From positions 43,895 through 107,894 of the forward strand of contig JADKCF010000042.1 of the NCBI GenBank assembly GCA_016714765.1: a DNA stretch of 64,000 nt. The letters run 5' to 3'. Position 1 is the first letter of the stretch; the number at the start of each line of letters is the position of its first letter. This document shows, piece by piece, positions 18,127-26,983 of the stretch. The DNA comes from Saprospiraceae bacterium. Lineage in GTDB: Bacteria > Bacteroidota > Bacteroidia > Chitinophagales > Saprospiraceae. The notes under the pieces are model-generated. The model had not been told where the DNA came from, did not search any database, and saw only the letters and a program-made list of their open reading frames with translations. A program made the position numbers and the translations under genes.

Positions 18127-18801
18127 TTAAAAAAACACCCTGAATGCAATCAACTGTGCAAGTATACCCACGATATATCCGCCATATATTTCATTTTCCT
18201 TATGAGCCTTCAGGTACAGCCGGGAAGTCCCTACTGCACCCGCTAATAAAATGATGATAAATGCTACCATTCTGTCACTCAGCCTCCACCCTGCATGCAA
18301 CCAAGGAAGGGATATGTCTATAAAACCATATGTATAGTGGTATATAATCAAAAGCATGCCCATAACCATTCCCCCTGCCCCTATAGTATGTAGGCTGATT
18401 TTTGTAAAACTATTGATCATTAATGCTATAAACACGGCTATGGTACTACCAAGTATAAAAAAAGATAAAGCGGCAGGTATCATGTCATTATTACGCACAT
18501 TGACATATAACCACATATAAAACAAACCCGTGACTATCAGTGGCCCAATACGTTCTTTTTTATCCTCCATTTCCAGGGACTGAATGAGCCCCAACGCTTT
18601 CATCATCATAATAGCTATCATTGGAAACATAATGGCTATTGTCAATACAGAAATCATCACCAAACCCTGTGCTTTTGCTCCTGAGAATCCAAAAATATAG
18701 GGGTTACATTGCATTAAAAAAAACAAGACATAACCTATTATGAATAAAGGGTGCATTAAAAAAGAAACAGACCTGGCCAATAATCTCAGCATAAAAAACA
18801 T
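18127..18801 (-). CDS. PAP2-like integral membrane protein
   Basis: With the ATG at 18799-18801 the protein has 224 residues and six or so hydrophobic helices. The C-terminal part carries SLHTIGAGG and SRLYLKAHKENEIYGGYIVG. The latter resembles the phosphatidic-acid-phosphatase (PAP2) third motif S-R-x5-H-x3-D-x3-G, but with the key Asp replaced (HKENEIYGG). It may be a non-catalytic relative or only distantly related. The longer frame upstream of this ATG reads as non-membrane filler and is not used. Confidence 0.55.
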   Translation of the reverse strand: MFFMLRLLARSVSFLMHPLFIIGYVLFFLMQCNPYIFGFSGAKAQGLVMISVLTIAIMFPMIAIMMMKALGLIQSLEMEDKKERIGPLIVTGLFYMWLYVNVRNNDMIPAALSFFILGSTIAVFIALMINSFTKISLHTIGAGGMVMGMLLIIYHYTYGFIDISLPWLHAGWRLSDRMVAFIIILLAGAVGTSRLYLKAHKENEIYGGYIVGILAQLIAFRVFF

Positions 18802-18962
18802 TATGAACTGCAAATATGATAAAAATAGACCGGATTTTAAATGAATAGTACTTTTAAGTGAAAAATCAAAAAAAAACCGTACCAACACCAACCATCTCTC
18901 GATACCTGACAGTCTTTAGATAAGAAATGTTTATATTAAAAAACAAATAAAAAATAGATACC

Positions 18963-20217
18963 ATGAAAAGCATCCTTCCTGTTTTGATACTGTTTATCAC
19001 ACTGACCACTCTGCAGTCCTGCCTCGAAGACTCATGCAATGAACAGCGTACCTTTATACAATATACGCCGGTATATATGACAAAGGCACAATTCAGAAAA
19101 AATATCAGCCCATCTGACACAAGACCACTTGAAAATCCCGGAAAAATGTATTTTTATAAACAATACCTTTTTATCAATGAAATGGGAAAAGGTATACACA
19201 TTTTTGATATGTCAGATGATTCCAATCCGGTCAAGCTTACTTTTTATGACATACCCGGTAATTTTGATATTTCTGCAAAAGACAATATTATATACGCTGA
19301 TAATGCTATAGATTTGATAGCCATCGATATAACGGATATACTACAGCCAAAAATCGTAAAAAGGATCGAAGACTATAAAGGACTTTACTCCACTTATGAC
19401 CCCTCTTTTTATTATGTTTATAGTATAAAAAGCAATCAGACTCTGACCCTTGATTGTACTGACAATAATTTTAACCGTGTTAGTTTTATACAAGAAAATA
19501 ATTTTAATGTAGACGCCTCGTTCGATCCCAAATCGACAGTCATCAGTGCTTCCGGGACAGGAGTGGGAGGGTCATTTGCAAGATTTACTGTGGTGAATGA
19601 TTTTCTTTATATTGCTGAGGATTTTCATATAAAATCATACTCCGTTACCAACCCGGCCAATCCTGAGTTGAAAAGCAATAATCAGTTGGGATGGGGTATA
19701 GAAACTATATTTCCATACAAAGACAAACTTTTTTGTTGGTTCCAATTCAGGCATGTTTATTTTGGATATCGCCACACCCGAATACCCTGTTTTACTATCT
19801 TCATTCAACCACGCAAGAGCTTGCGACCCGGTGATTGTACATGAAAATACAGCCTACATTACATTGCGAAATGGTACAGCTTGCCAGGGTTTTATTAATC
19901 AGCTCGATGTAGTAGATATCACCAATATAAAGGAGCCAAAACTGATTAAATCCTATCCGATGACTCATCCCCACGGCTTATCGTATAGCGATGGATATAT
20001 CTATCTCGCCGAAGGCAAAAATGGTTTCAAGATACTCAATGCAAAAAAAGAAAACGACATTAAGACAATAGGTGAAGTGAAAAATATTCATAGCTATGAT
20101 ATGATTTCAATTGCAAAAGACAGATTGTTCATGATCGGTGATGATGGATTTTATCAATATAATGTATCAGATCCTGCTGAACCTAAGTTGAAAAGTTGTA
20201 TAAAAATCAATCAATAA
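18963..20217 (+). pseudogene. LVIVD-repeat lipoprotein, frameshifted
   Basis: The frame at 18963 encodes a lipoprotein signal (LTTLQSCLED) and an LVIVD-repeat beta-propeller, including GIHIFDMSDDSNPVKLTFYD and LIAIDITDILQPKIV. It then runs into nonsense after KDKLF. Removing one T from the T6 run at 19729-19734 gives KLFVGSNSGMFILDIATPEY, the next propeller blade, and joins the frame that ends at 20217. The restored protein has 417 residues. LVIVD proteins are extracellular or outer-membrane proteins of unknown role. The barrel protein starts 10 bp downstream and is likely in the same operon. Confidence 0.8.
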
Positions 20218-20227
20218 ACTATTTTAT

Positions 20228-20977
20228 ATGTCTAAATCTTTAAGTATGTGCAGGATTATTTTTGGGGTTGCTTTCCTGATGTTGTCGACTTCAGGTAGTC
20301 TTTGGTCACAGGAACCCACATTTGAAGGCAAAGATGTGCTTTATCTTAAAAACGGTAGCATCTTTAAAGGCAAACTCATCCATTATTGGCCAGGCGACTC
20401 TCTAACTTTTGCTATAAACGGGACATCTTCAAGCTTTACTTACCGCAACAGTTTTATAAAAAAAATAAAAATGTATACAGGGGCCTCCGTATACGACTCT
20501 TACCAATTTAAAAACAATAAGTGGTATACCAGAAGTCAGATTTCAATGCTACACAGCAGACCATCAAAAGGCTACTCTATTAGCCAGAGTATAGAATATC
20601 AGTATAAACACTGGATGACAGGTGGCATAGGAGCAGGTTTAGATAACTACCCTGGTGAAAAAGGCTATAACTTGTATCCTGTGTTTGCAGAGCTGAGATC
20701 ATTTTTGGTCAAAAAAAATGTTTCGCCATATATTGCTTTGCGCTGCGGATATGCTTTTGCAAAAACAGAAACGAGCATAGGCCAATCCAGTGCCGGAGGT
20801 GGATTTTTTGTAAATCCGGTATTCGGATATCGATTGGGGGCAAGCAGTCCATTTATTGACATATTTTGCGGAGTGAAGTTTCAAAAGACAGATTATAGTT
20901 TCGAAAATAGTTGGAGCAGGTCTCAGATTCAATTTCAGCACAGAAGATATGATTTGGGGGTAGCTATGACTTTTTAG
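20228..20977 (+). CDS. Exported protein with probable outer-membrane beta-barrel
   Basis: The 249-residue protein has a signal peptide (1-27, cut near LWSQE), a short N-terminal domain (GKDVLYLKNGSIFKGKLIHY, like the GTPase-associated or repeat-type surface domains common in the phylum) and a C-terminal region of alternating aromatic and polar residues ending in F (YDLGVAMTF). That ending is typical of small outer-membrane barrels. No named family was recognised. It follows the LVIVD gene by 10 bp. Confidence 0.55.
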   Translation: MSKSLSMCRIIFGVAFLMLSTSGSLWSQEPTFEGKDVLYLKNGSIFKGKLIHYWPGDSLTFAINGTSSSFTYRNSFIKKIKMYTGASVYDSYQFKNNKWYTRSQISMLHSRPSKGYSISQSIEYQYKHWMTGGIGAGLDNYPGEKGYNLYPVFAELRSFLVKKNVSPYIALRCGYAFAKTETSIGQSSAGGGFFVNPVFGYRLGASSPFIDIFCGVKFQKTDYSFENSWSRSQIQFQHRRYDLGVAMTF

Positions 20978-21051
20978 AGTTTATTATGTTTTAGTGGCAG
21001 ATGACGCACTTTTTAAACAGATATTGTATTCTACTTGATGAGGAAGTTTAG

Positions 21052-21059
21052 TATTTTTG
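21052..21059 (+). promoter_or_regulatory. -7 box upstream of fdhD
   Basis: TATTTTTG matches TAnnTTTG in the intergenic region before fdhD-mobA. A TTG lies 14 bp upstream, too close for the usual 19 bp spacing, so this is tentative. Confidence 0.25.
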
Positions 21060-21227
21060 TATCTTTACATTAAATAGTAACACCATAATCAACCATGCTA
21101 CGGAGTATTGATAAAATCGAACTTAGCCTGAAGCAATCCGGATCTTATGAAAACGAGTCAATTTTATTTTCCTGTACTCAGTCAGTTATATCTACCTATG
21201 TTAGATAAATCAAAATACCTGAATCAG

Positions 21228-22010
21228 ATGAAGGAAATTAACATTTTCAGATACAAGGCAGGTTCAGTGCAAGAATGTACAGATTTTGCTGCAGTAGAGT
21301 CACCACTCCAGATTAATATCCTAGGCAAAGCCATGTCTGTCACCATGCGTACCCCGGGTGATGACATAGCTCTGGCACTGGGATTTTTATTTTCAGAAGG
21401 ACTTATATCAGACTATAATGCCATAGCAGATTGCGTGCAGATAGATGACAATACTGTCAATATTCTGCCTGAAGACGAAAATAGTTTACCCATATCAAAC
21501 CTTGAAAGGAATTTTTATGCCACGTCAAGTTGTGGTGTATGCGGCAAAACGTCTGTGGATACCATCGCCGCCTTATCAAGATATGTACCGCCAACCAAAG
21601 AAATTCACGTTTCCACAGATACACTGACTGGCTTGCAAGAAAAACTGCTTTCCGTCCAGGCAACTTTTGAGGTAACCGGAGGATTGCATGCATGTGCACT
21701 TTTCAGTCCTGAGGGCAAATACCTCTATCACAGCGAGGATGTTGGACGGCACAATGCTTTAGACAAGTTGATTGGGCACGCACTTATGGCAGATAGATTG
21801 CCACTGGATGAGCACATACTTCTTCTCAGTGGGAGAGCCAGTTTTGAGTTAGTACAAAAAGCATCTATGGCCGGAATCCCCCTCATAGCTGCTGTAGGAG
21901 CGCCTTCCAGTCTGGCTATAGATCTGGCAATTGCCAATGGTCTGTCTCTGGTAGGTTTCCTTAAAAAAACGAGTTTCAATATATATTGCGGAAAGCATCG
22001 GGTAGAATGA
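21228..22010 (+). CDS. fdhD: Formate dehydrogenase accessory sulfurtransferase
   Basis: FdhD transfers sulfur from a cysteine desulfurase to the molybdenum cofactor of formate dehydrogenase. The ATG at 21228 (MKEINIFRYKAG) gives 260 residues; in-frame ATGs at 21147 and 21198 are possible. The sulfur-carrying cysteine loop is present as SSCGVCGKTSVD. Also present are MRTPGDDIALALGFLFSEG, GGLHACALF and the cofactor-binding SEDVGRHNALDKLIG. The gene overlaps mobA by 4 bp (ATGA). No formate dehydrogenase lies in the window, so its client must be elsewhere. Confidence 0.93.
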   Translation: MKEINIFRYKAGSVQECTDFAAVESPLQINILGKAMSVTMRTPGDDIALALGFLFSEGLISDYNAIADCVQIDDNTVNILPEDENSLPISNLERNFYATSSCGVCGKTSVDTIAALSRYVPPTKEIHVSTDTLTGLQEKLLSVQATFEVTGGLHACALFSPEGKYLYHSEDVGRHNALDKLIGHALMADRLPLDEHILLLSGRASFELVQKASMAGIPLIAAVGAPSSLAIDLAIANGLSLVGFLKKTSFNIYCGKHRVE

Positions 22011-22570
22011 AATTATTTACCGGATTAGTTTTAATAGGTGGTAAAAGCTCCAGAATGGGCACTGACAAGTCCCGCCTAATAATGGATAAAAAGTATCTTT
22101 ATCAGATCGCTGCTGAAAAATTAATACCTTACTGTCACAGAGTATTCTTGTCTGTCAATAATCAGCAGGCAGCCAGTCAAAGATTTGACTATCCTGTAAT
22201 ACTGGACAATTATCCTGAATCAGGACCTGTAGGCGCTATTTTATCCTGCTTCGAAAATGGACATCCATCCATCCTGGTTTTAGCTGCTGATATGGTCAGT
22301 ATCACCAGTGACGACATCACTGCTCTGATGGATATCCATACGAATGACAAGAACAACTGCACTATGTTTTACAATGATAGAACCAACCATTACGAGCCGC
22401 TTTTGTCTCTTTGGGAAAAGACAATGTATTCAGAATTAAAAAAATATTTTGATGAAGGCGGCAGGTCATTGCAAAAATTTTTAAATCAACAGTCCATCAA
22501 CCTGTATTATATAAAAGATTATGCCCACTTTAAAAATGTCAACACCCCAGAAGACTGGCTAAGTCAATGA
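22007..22570 (+). CDS. mobA: Molybdenum cofactor guanylyltransferase
   Basis: The 187-residue enzyme attaches GMP to molybdopterin to form the bis-MGD precursor. It has the nucleotidyltransferase motif GLVLIGGKSSRMGTDKSRL at residues 6-24, the LDNYPESGPVGAIL segment, and the LAADMVSIT acidic motif that binds magnesium. The ATG at 22007 overlaps the fdhD stop by 4 bp, so translation is coupled. The pairing fits formate dehydrogenase maturation. Confidence 0.9.
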   Translation: MKLFTGLVLIGGKSSRMGTDKSRLIMDKKYLYQIAAEKLIPYCHRVFLSVNNQQAASQRFDYPVILDNYPESGPVGAILSCFENGHPSILVLAADMVSITSDDITALMDIHTNDKNNCTMFYNDRTNHYEPLLSLWEKTMYSELKKYFDEGGRSLQKFLNQQSINLYYIKDYAHFKNVNTPEDWLSQ

Positions 22571-22607
22571 GAGTATAACGGATTAAGCATATATTTACAA
22601 GCCAAAC

Positions 22608-24323
22608 TTACTGAGATACAATCCTGATCTCTACCCTCCTGTTTTTACTTTTATTCTCTTCCGTATCGTTGGCTGCAATAGGCCGTGCTCCTCCATAGCC
22701 ATAAGTGGATATCCGCGACTCAGGTACCCCTTTTTCTATGAGCTTATGTTTGATGGCGGCGGCCCTGTCTTCTGAGAGTTTTTTTAATGCTTCTGTGCTA
22801 CCGACATTGTCCGTATGCCCGATGATGGAAATATACAAACGAGGTCGTGACAATAATATTTCTGCCAATTTCTGAATAGAAGCATATGACTGAGGCAAAA
22901 TTTCTGGCTTTGTTCGTTCAAAATATATGTTGTTTAGCAAAATAGTTTTATGTAGTTCTAATTCAGAGATGGGCTCTACATCTGAAACAACCTCTTCAAG
23001 CTTTTTTGAAACAGGGACTATGCCATCAGGGTAAAGAATGAGTTCGATTCTGGAATCCTTCGATCCTTTATTAATAATATCCTGCGGATCAATGATGACT
23101 TCCTGACTTTGCAATGATCTGTTTCTTGCTCTGAAAGCTATAGGTTTATTGTCAAAAAATTTATACCTGCATAGGCCATTTGAGGACCTGAAAAATCCCG
23201 GCCTCTCTTCTTTGTATGCATCTCCCCATATTACTTCTCCAGGATACTTTTCGCCCGTCTGTCCATTGATTATCTGTATGGTCAATAATATAGGATTATC
23301 AAGTTTTTGGCGCACAAGATCCGCTTTAAAAATATCACTCGAACCATCTCTGTTGGATGTAAAGTAGATTGTACTGTTATCGTCCATTACATGTGGATGG
23401 GAGTCATCCAACTCCGAATTGACAGGAGGGTCCAGTCTCACCGGCGTAGACCATTTGGTATATGTAAAATCCTTTCGTTCAGAATAATAAATGTCTTTGC
23501 CACCCCTGCCTCCTGGTCTGTCTGACGTAAAATAAAGCCTTTTGTTATCATGTGATATCATAGGAGTGGACTCTCTGTAAACTGTATTAATGTCGTCACC
23601 CAGATTGACAGGAATACTAAAAACATTATTCCCTGAGCTGTAACATACATAGAGATCCATGTTTCCTTTACCGTTGACTTCATTCATGGACAATATAAGA
23701 ACTGACGAATCCCGGCTTGCCGTGACATTAACTTCTGCACTGGACTTATTGAAATTTAAAATAGTGACTGGTTCCGGAAAAGTAAATTCATCGTTTGTTT
23801 TTTGGGTCACTGAAAAACCTCTGTCAATACCGCCCGTTATGCTGAATTGATTGACCACTAAGTAAGCACTGTTTATCCCATAATTGGAGCAAATACTGTT
23901 AGGAAGAGCATCATTGATGGGATAACCAGGATGGAAAATACCGGATTCTCTTTTATTAATCAATCGGGTATACCAGATATCCTGATTGTAACTGGAGGCA
24001 AGAGGATTTTCTACCTTTGCTGAAGCAATCTGTGTGTAAACATCTTTTAATCTGGATTCGAAATCATCCTTGTCTAGAGTAAGGTATACATCCACTCCGT
24101 CAACTATTAGCGTTTTTTCACAATTCGGATCACCTATTCTGGTAAAAAAAAGCAACGAACCGTCGTATGAAACCACCGGGCATATTTCGTGCCTTTCGTC
24201 AGTATTGACAGGATACCCCAGTTTGTAAAGACTATGCTGAGCAGATGAGACAACTGCACCCAAAATCAAACACAATAGCATCAACACGGCAGGTTTTCCT
24301 GACTCATTTATAAACAATTTCAT
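22608..24323 (-). CDS. OmpA-family protein with PD40 propeller
   Basis: The ATG at 24321-24323 gives 571 residues with a signal peptide (cut near SSAQ). A WD40-like PD40 beta-propeller (about 40-330) has repeats such as STPMISHDNKRLYFTSDRPGGRGGKDIYYSER and SHPHVMDDNSTIYFTSNRDG (here quoted in part from two blades). A linker leads to the C-terminal OmpA/MotB domain (about 455-571; YISIIGHTDNVGS, then LSEDRAAAIKHKLIEKG and NRRVEIRI) that binds peptidoglycan. Such proteins anchor the outer membrane to the wall. Its promoter faces that of the DUF4294 gene. Confidence 0.88.
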   Translation of the reverse strand: MKLFINESGKPAVLMLLCLILGAVVSSAQHSLYKLGYPVNTDERHEICPVVSYDGSLLFFTRIGDPNCEKTLIVDGVDVYLTLDKDDFESRLKDVYTQIASAKVENPLASSYNQDIWYTRLINKRESGIFHPGYPINDALPNSICSNYGINSAYLVVNQFSITGGIDRGFSVTQKTNDEFTFPEPVTILNFNKSSAEVNVTASRDSSVLILSMNEVNGKGNMDLYVCYSSGNNVFSIPVNLGDDINTVYRESTPMISHDNKRLYFTSDRPGGRGGKDIYYSERKDFTYTKWSTPVRLDPPVNSELDDSHPHVMDDNSTIYFTSNRDGSSDIFKADLVRQKLDNPILLTIQIINGQTGEKYPGEVIWGDAYKEERPGFFRSSNGLCRYKFFDNKPIAFRARNRSLQSQEVIIDPQDIINKGSKDSRIELILYPDGIVPVSKKLEEVVSDVEPISELELHKTILLNNIYFERTKPEILPQSYASIQKLAEILLSRPRLYISIIGHTDNVGSTEALKKLSEDRAAAIKHKLIEKGVPESRISTYGYGGARPIAANDTEENKSKNRRVEIRIVSQ

Positions 24324-24341
24324 AGTATTGTTAAAGTTCTT

Positions 24342-24371
24342 CAAATGTAATAACTAATTCGATTAATTTTG
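24342..24371. promoter_or_regulatory. Divergent promoter boxes between the OmpA/PD40 and DUF4294 genes
   Basis: On the minus strand TACATTTG (24342-24349) lies 18 bp before the OmpA-type ATG. On the plus strand TAATTTTG (24364-24371) lies 28 bp before the DUF4294 ATG at 24400. Both match TAnnTTTG; neither has a clear -33 TTTG. Confidence 0.4.
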
Positions 24372-24399
24372 CGTTTGATTTACAAATAACATTTCCGAA

Positions 24400-25068
24400 A
24401 TGTACAAAGTTCTGTCAACTATCATCCTTTTTTCGATTTTCCAAATGGCTTATGGACAAAAGGAAGTACCTGCTAAGGCCGGCACCGAAACAAAAATCAG
24501 TGTTGAAGGACGTATATATCCTGCACTTATCACTGAAACAGGAGACACGCTCATCCTTGTGGATCTGGACGATGTCAGTATCACGGCAATGCGTAGTTTT
24601 GCCAATGATGAAGAATACCGAAAATACCAGAGATTCAGAAACTACGCTGCCAAAGTTTATCCATACGCCAAAGAAGCCATACGTATCTTCAGAGAGCTTG
24701 AATATGCATCTGAGCACATGAGCAAAAAAGAAAAAAAGAAAAAAATATTAGAACTGGAAGAACAACTCACTAAAGAGTTCGAAGAACCACTGACCAATCT
24801 GACAAAACTCCAGGGTAAAATCATGATAAAAATGATAGAGAAAGAAACCGGACAACCTATTTACAATATGATCAAAGACCTGAAAGGTGGGTTCAAAGCA
24901 TTTTATTGGAATGCATTTTCCAAATTGTATAGTTATGACCTCAAAGAAGGATACAATCGGGGCCAGTATCCCATTCTCGATGCTGTACTCCAGGATTTTG
25001 ATGTATCTTATAGAATAGAAAACGAAACAAGTCTCAAATATGTCAAACTCAACCGCAATGGAAAATGA
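24400..25068 (+). CDS. DUF4294 exported protein
   Basis: The 222-residue protein has a signal peptide (1-19, cut near MAYGQ). It then has the DUF4294 pattern: YPALITETGDTLILVDLDDV, a FANDEEYRKYQRFRNYAAKV helix, VYPYAKEAIRIFRELE, and the long charged helix SKKEKKKKILELEEQLTKEF before LQGKIMIKMIEKETGQPIYN. This family is almost confined to Bacteroidota and its function is unknown. The end overlaps the mvaD start by 11 bp, so it is in the same operon with isoprenoid synthesis and rhodanese genes. Confidence 0.85.
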   Translation: MYKVLSTIILFSIFQMAYGQKEVPAKAGTETKISVEGRIYPALITETGDTLILVDLDDVSITAMRSFANDEEYRKYQRFRNYAAKVYPYAKEAIRIFRELEYASEHMSKKEKKKKILELEEQLTKEFEEPLTNLTKLQGKIMIKMIEKETGQPIYNMIKDLKGGFKAFYWNAFSKLYSYDLKEGYNRGQYPILDAVLQDFDVSYRIENETSLKYVKLNRNGK

Positions 25069-26115
25069 TTACATATACAAAGCAGGATGGGAAAGTCCTT
25101 CCAATATTGCTATTGTAAAATATTGGGGTAAGCATAGCCGGCAGTTGCCACTCAACCCTTCCGTGAGTTTTACACTTAGTAATGCTGCGTCCCGACTTTT
25201 GTATCCCTTACGGACAAACAAACTGCGGATGGCATAGAAATGACATTTTTATTTGAAGGTAAAGAAAATCAAGTATTTGCCTCCCGTATCGAAAAATTTC
25301 TGGTCAGTCTGAGTGATGAGTTTTTCCCTTTCCTCAAGAAGTTTAAACTCCACATCGATAGTAGTAACTCTTTTCCCCATAGTAGCGGTATTGCCTCTTC
25401 TGCTTCCGGTATGTCTGCACTAGCACTTTGTCTGTGTGATCTGGCAGAACAAACCGAATCAATCTTCCATCCTGAGGAAGCCCTGCTTAGAAAGGCATCA
25501 CTGATAGCCAGACTAGGTAGCGGAAGTGCATGCAGATCTGTATATCCCGAATTGGCAGTATGGGGTCGTCATGATGACATAGCTGGCTCTGCTGATGATT
25601 ATGCTATAGGTATAGGCGACAGGGTTCATCCTGATTACCTTACCTTTCATGATGATATACTGATCATCAGTGCCGGAGAAAAAAGCGTTTCCTCCTCTGC
25701 AGGTCACGGACTCATGACGGGCAATCCATATGCAGAAGCGAGGTATCAGCAAGCCATGCACAGAATGTCTATGGTGATGGATACCCTTCAAAACGGAGAT
25801 ATCGATGCCTTCGGTAAGATCGCTGAAGATGAAGCACTTACCTTACATGCCCTCATGATGTGCTCTGATCCTTCCTACATGCTGATGGAAGAAGGTTCTT
25901 TGTCTGTCATCAGAAAGATCAAAGCATTCAGAAAAGAAACTGGCATTCCTGTTTACTTTACACTTGATGCCGGCCCTAACGTACATGTCCTATATCCTGA
26001 TAAATATGAAGCGCCTGTTCACTCATTTATAAGCGAAGATTTGAGACCTTACTGTCATGATGGCAAAATCATCAGGGATAAAGTGGGCAAGGGTCCTGTG
26101 AAAATAAGCGGGTGA
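25058..26115 (+). pseudogene. mvaD: Diphosphomevalonate decarboxylase, frameshifted
   Basis: The enzyme converts mevalonate diphosphate to isopentenyl diphosphate. The ATG at 25058 (MENDYIYKAGWESPSNIAIV) is followed by KYWGKHSRQLPLNPSVSF, the GHMP start. After LSNAAS the frame is lost. One missing base (most simply an A) near 25193-25196 restores RTFVSLTDKQTADGIEM and joins the second frame, which has SFPHSSGIASSASGMSAL and ARLGSGSACRSVYPELAVWG. The restored protein has 352 residues, normal for the family. It is probably a sequencing error, because no other isopentenyl route is visible here. Confidence 0.88.
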
Positions 26116-26654
26116 TGAACATTCAATACCAAAAAATACGCTTATCAGCATGGCTTATGTTGTTTTTCATTTCGTCTCATTGTGTCGGTCAATTTACTAA
26201 GTCAACTTCCTGCAGTGATTCCCGTTTTGACAAAAAAGTCAAAAGTTACTTATCTTATACTGCACCCGTGGTCAGTGTATCAAAAGCCTATCAACAAAAA
26301 ACATCGTTTACATTTCTGGACGCCAGAGAATATCCTGAATATCTGGTATCTCATATACCTCAGTCAAGATATGTCGGCTTCGATAAATTTCGCATTGAAA
26401 CCATTAGTGACCTCCCAAAAGATACCAAAATCATAGTGTATTGTTCCATTGGCTATAGAAGCGAAAAAATTGCGACTAAGCTGATAAAAGCAGGATACAC
26501 CCAAGTTTACAACTTATATGGAAGTATTTTTGAGTGGGCCAATGAGGGATATGAAATGACTGACCAAAACGGCAAACCTACGAATCGTATACATACTTAT
26601 AATAAATCATGGAGTCAATGGGTATTACAACCCAAACTGAAAAAAATTTGGTAA
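26115..26654 (+). CDS. Exported rhodanese-domain protein
   Basis: The 179-residue protein (ATG at 26115, overlapping the mvaD stop by 1 bp) has an N-terminal signal segment (about 8-25) and a rhodanese fold at 55-165: FLDAREYPEYLVSHIPQSRY and the active-site loop IIVYCSIGYRSEKIA with the catalytic Cys. Rhodaneses move sulfane sulfur; an exported single-domain copy could act in periplasmic redox or sulfur chemistry. The family call is firm, the substrate unknown. A GTG 3 bp upstream is an alternative start. Confidence 0.87.
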   Translation: MNIQYQKIRLSAWLMLFFISSHCVGQFTKSTSCSDSRFDKKVKSYLSYTAPVVSVSKAYQQKTSFTFLDAREYPEYLVSHIPQSRYVGFDKFRIETISDLPKDTKIIVYCSIGYRSEKIATKLIKAGYTQVYNLYGSIFEWANEGYEMTDQNGKPTNRIHTYNKSWSQWVLQPKLKKIW

Positions 26655-26749
26655 AATCGTTTTTACTCTAAACAGATAACCATGCAATTTTTGTGGTAAA
26701 CTACGACATTGATGATGTACTGACAAGAACCAGATGTAAGGATTTTTCA

Positions 26750-26977
26750 TCACTTGTGCAGAGCATCCAACTTATAAAGCAAGTATTCCAATCCATTGGT
26801 TTTTATGATAAATGCTGTGCTGAGTATCATACCTAGTCGTCCAGCAGGAAAACCCTGTTTAGAAATCCACTCAAGATAGGAAACAGGTATGTGCTTGATC
26901 AATGTGCCTTTGTATTTGCCATATGGCATAGGCATGTTTATGATGTCTTTCAGTATAGAATGATCGAGTTCGTTCAT
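26750..26977 (-). CDS. DUF3820 family protein
   Basis: The 75-residue protein (ATG at 26975-26977) has the DUF3820 core: MPYGKYKGTLIKHIPVSYLEW, then GFPAGRLGMILSTAFIIKTNGLE. These small proteins resemble a nuclease-associated fragment (QRF1-like) of unknown function. Its start is 7 bp from the end of parE, so the two are co-transcribed. Confidence 0.8.
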   Translation of the reverse strand: MNELDHSILKDIINMPMPYGKYKGTLIKHIPVSYLEWISKQGFPAGRLGMILSTAFIIKTNGLEYLLYKLDALHK

Positions 26978-26983
26978 CACCGC

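Noticed and set aside
18801..18891. Longer start of the PAP2-like protein
   Set aside because: The extra 30 residues do not resemble a family N-terminus, and the ATG at 18801 gives a better first helix.
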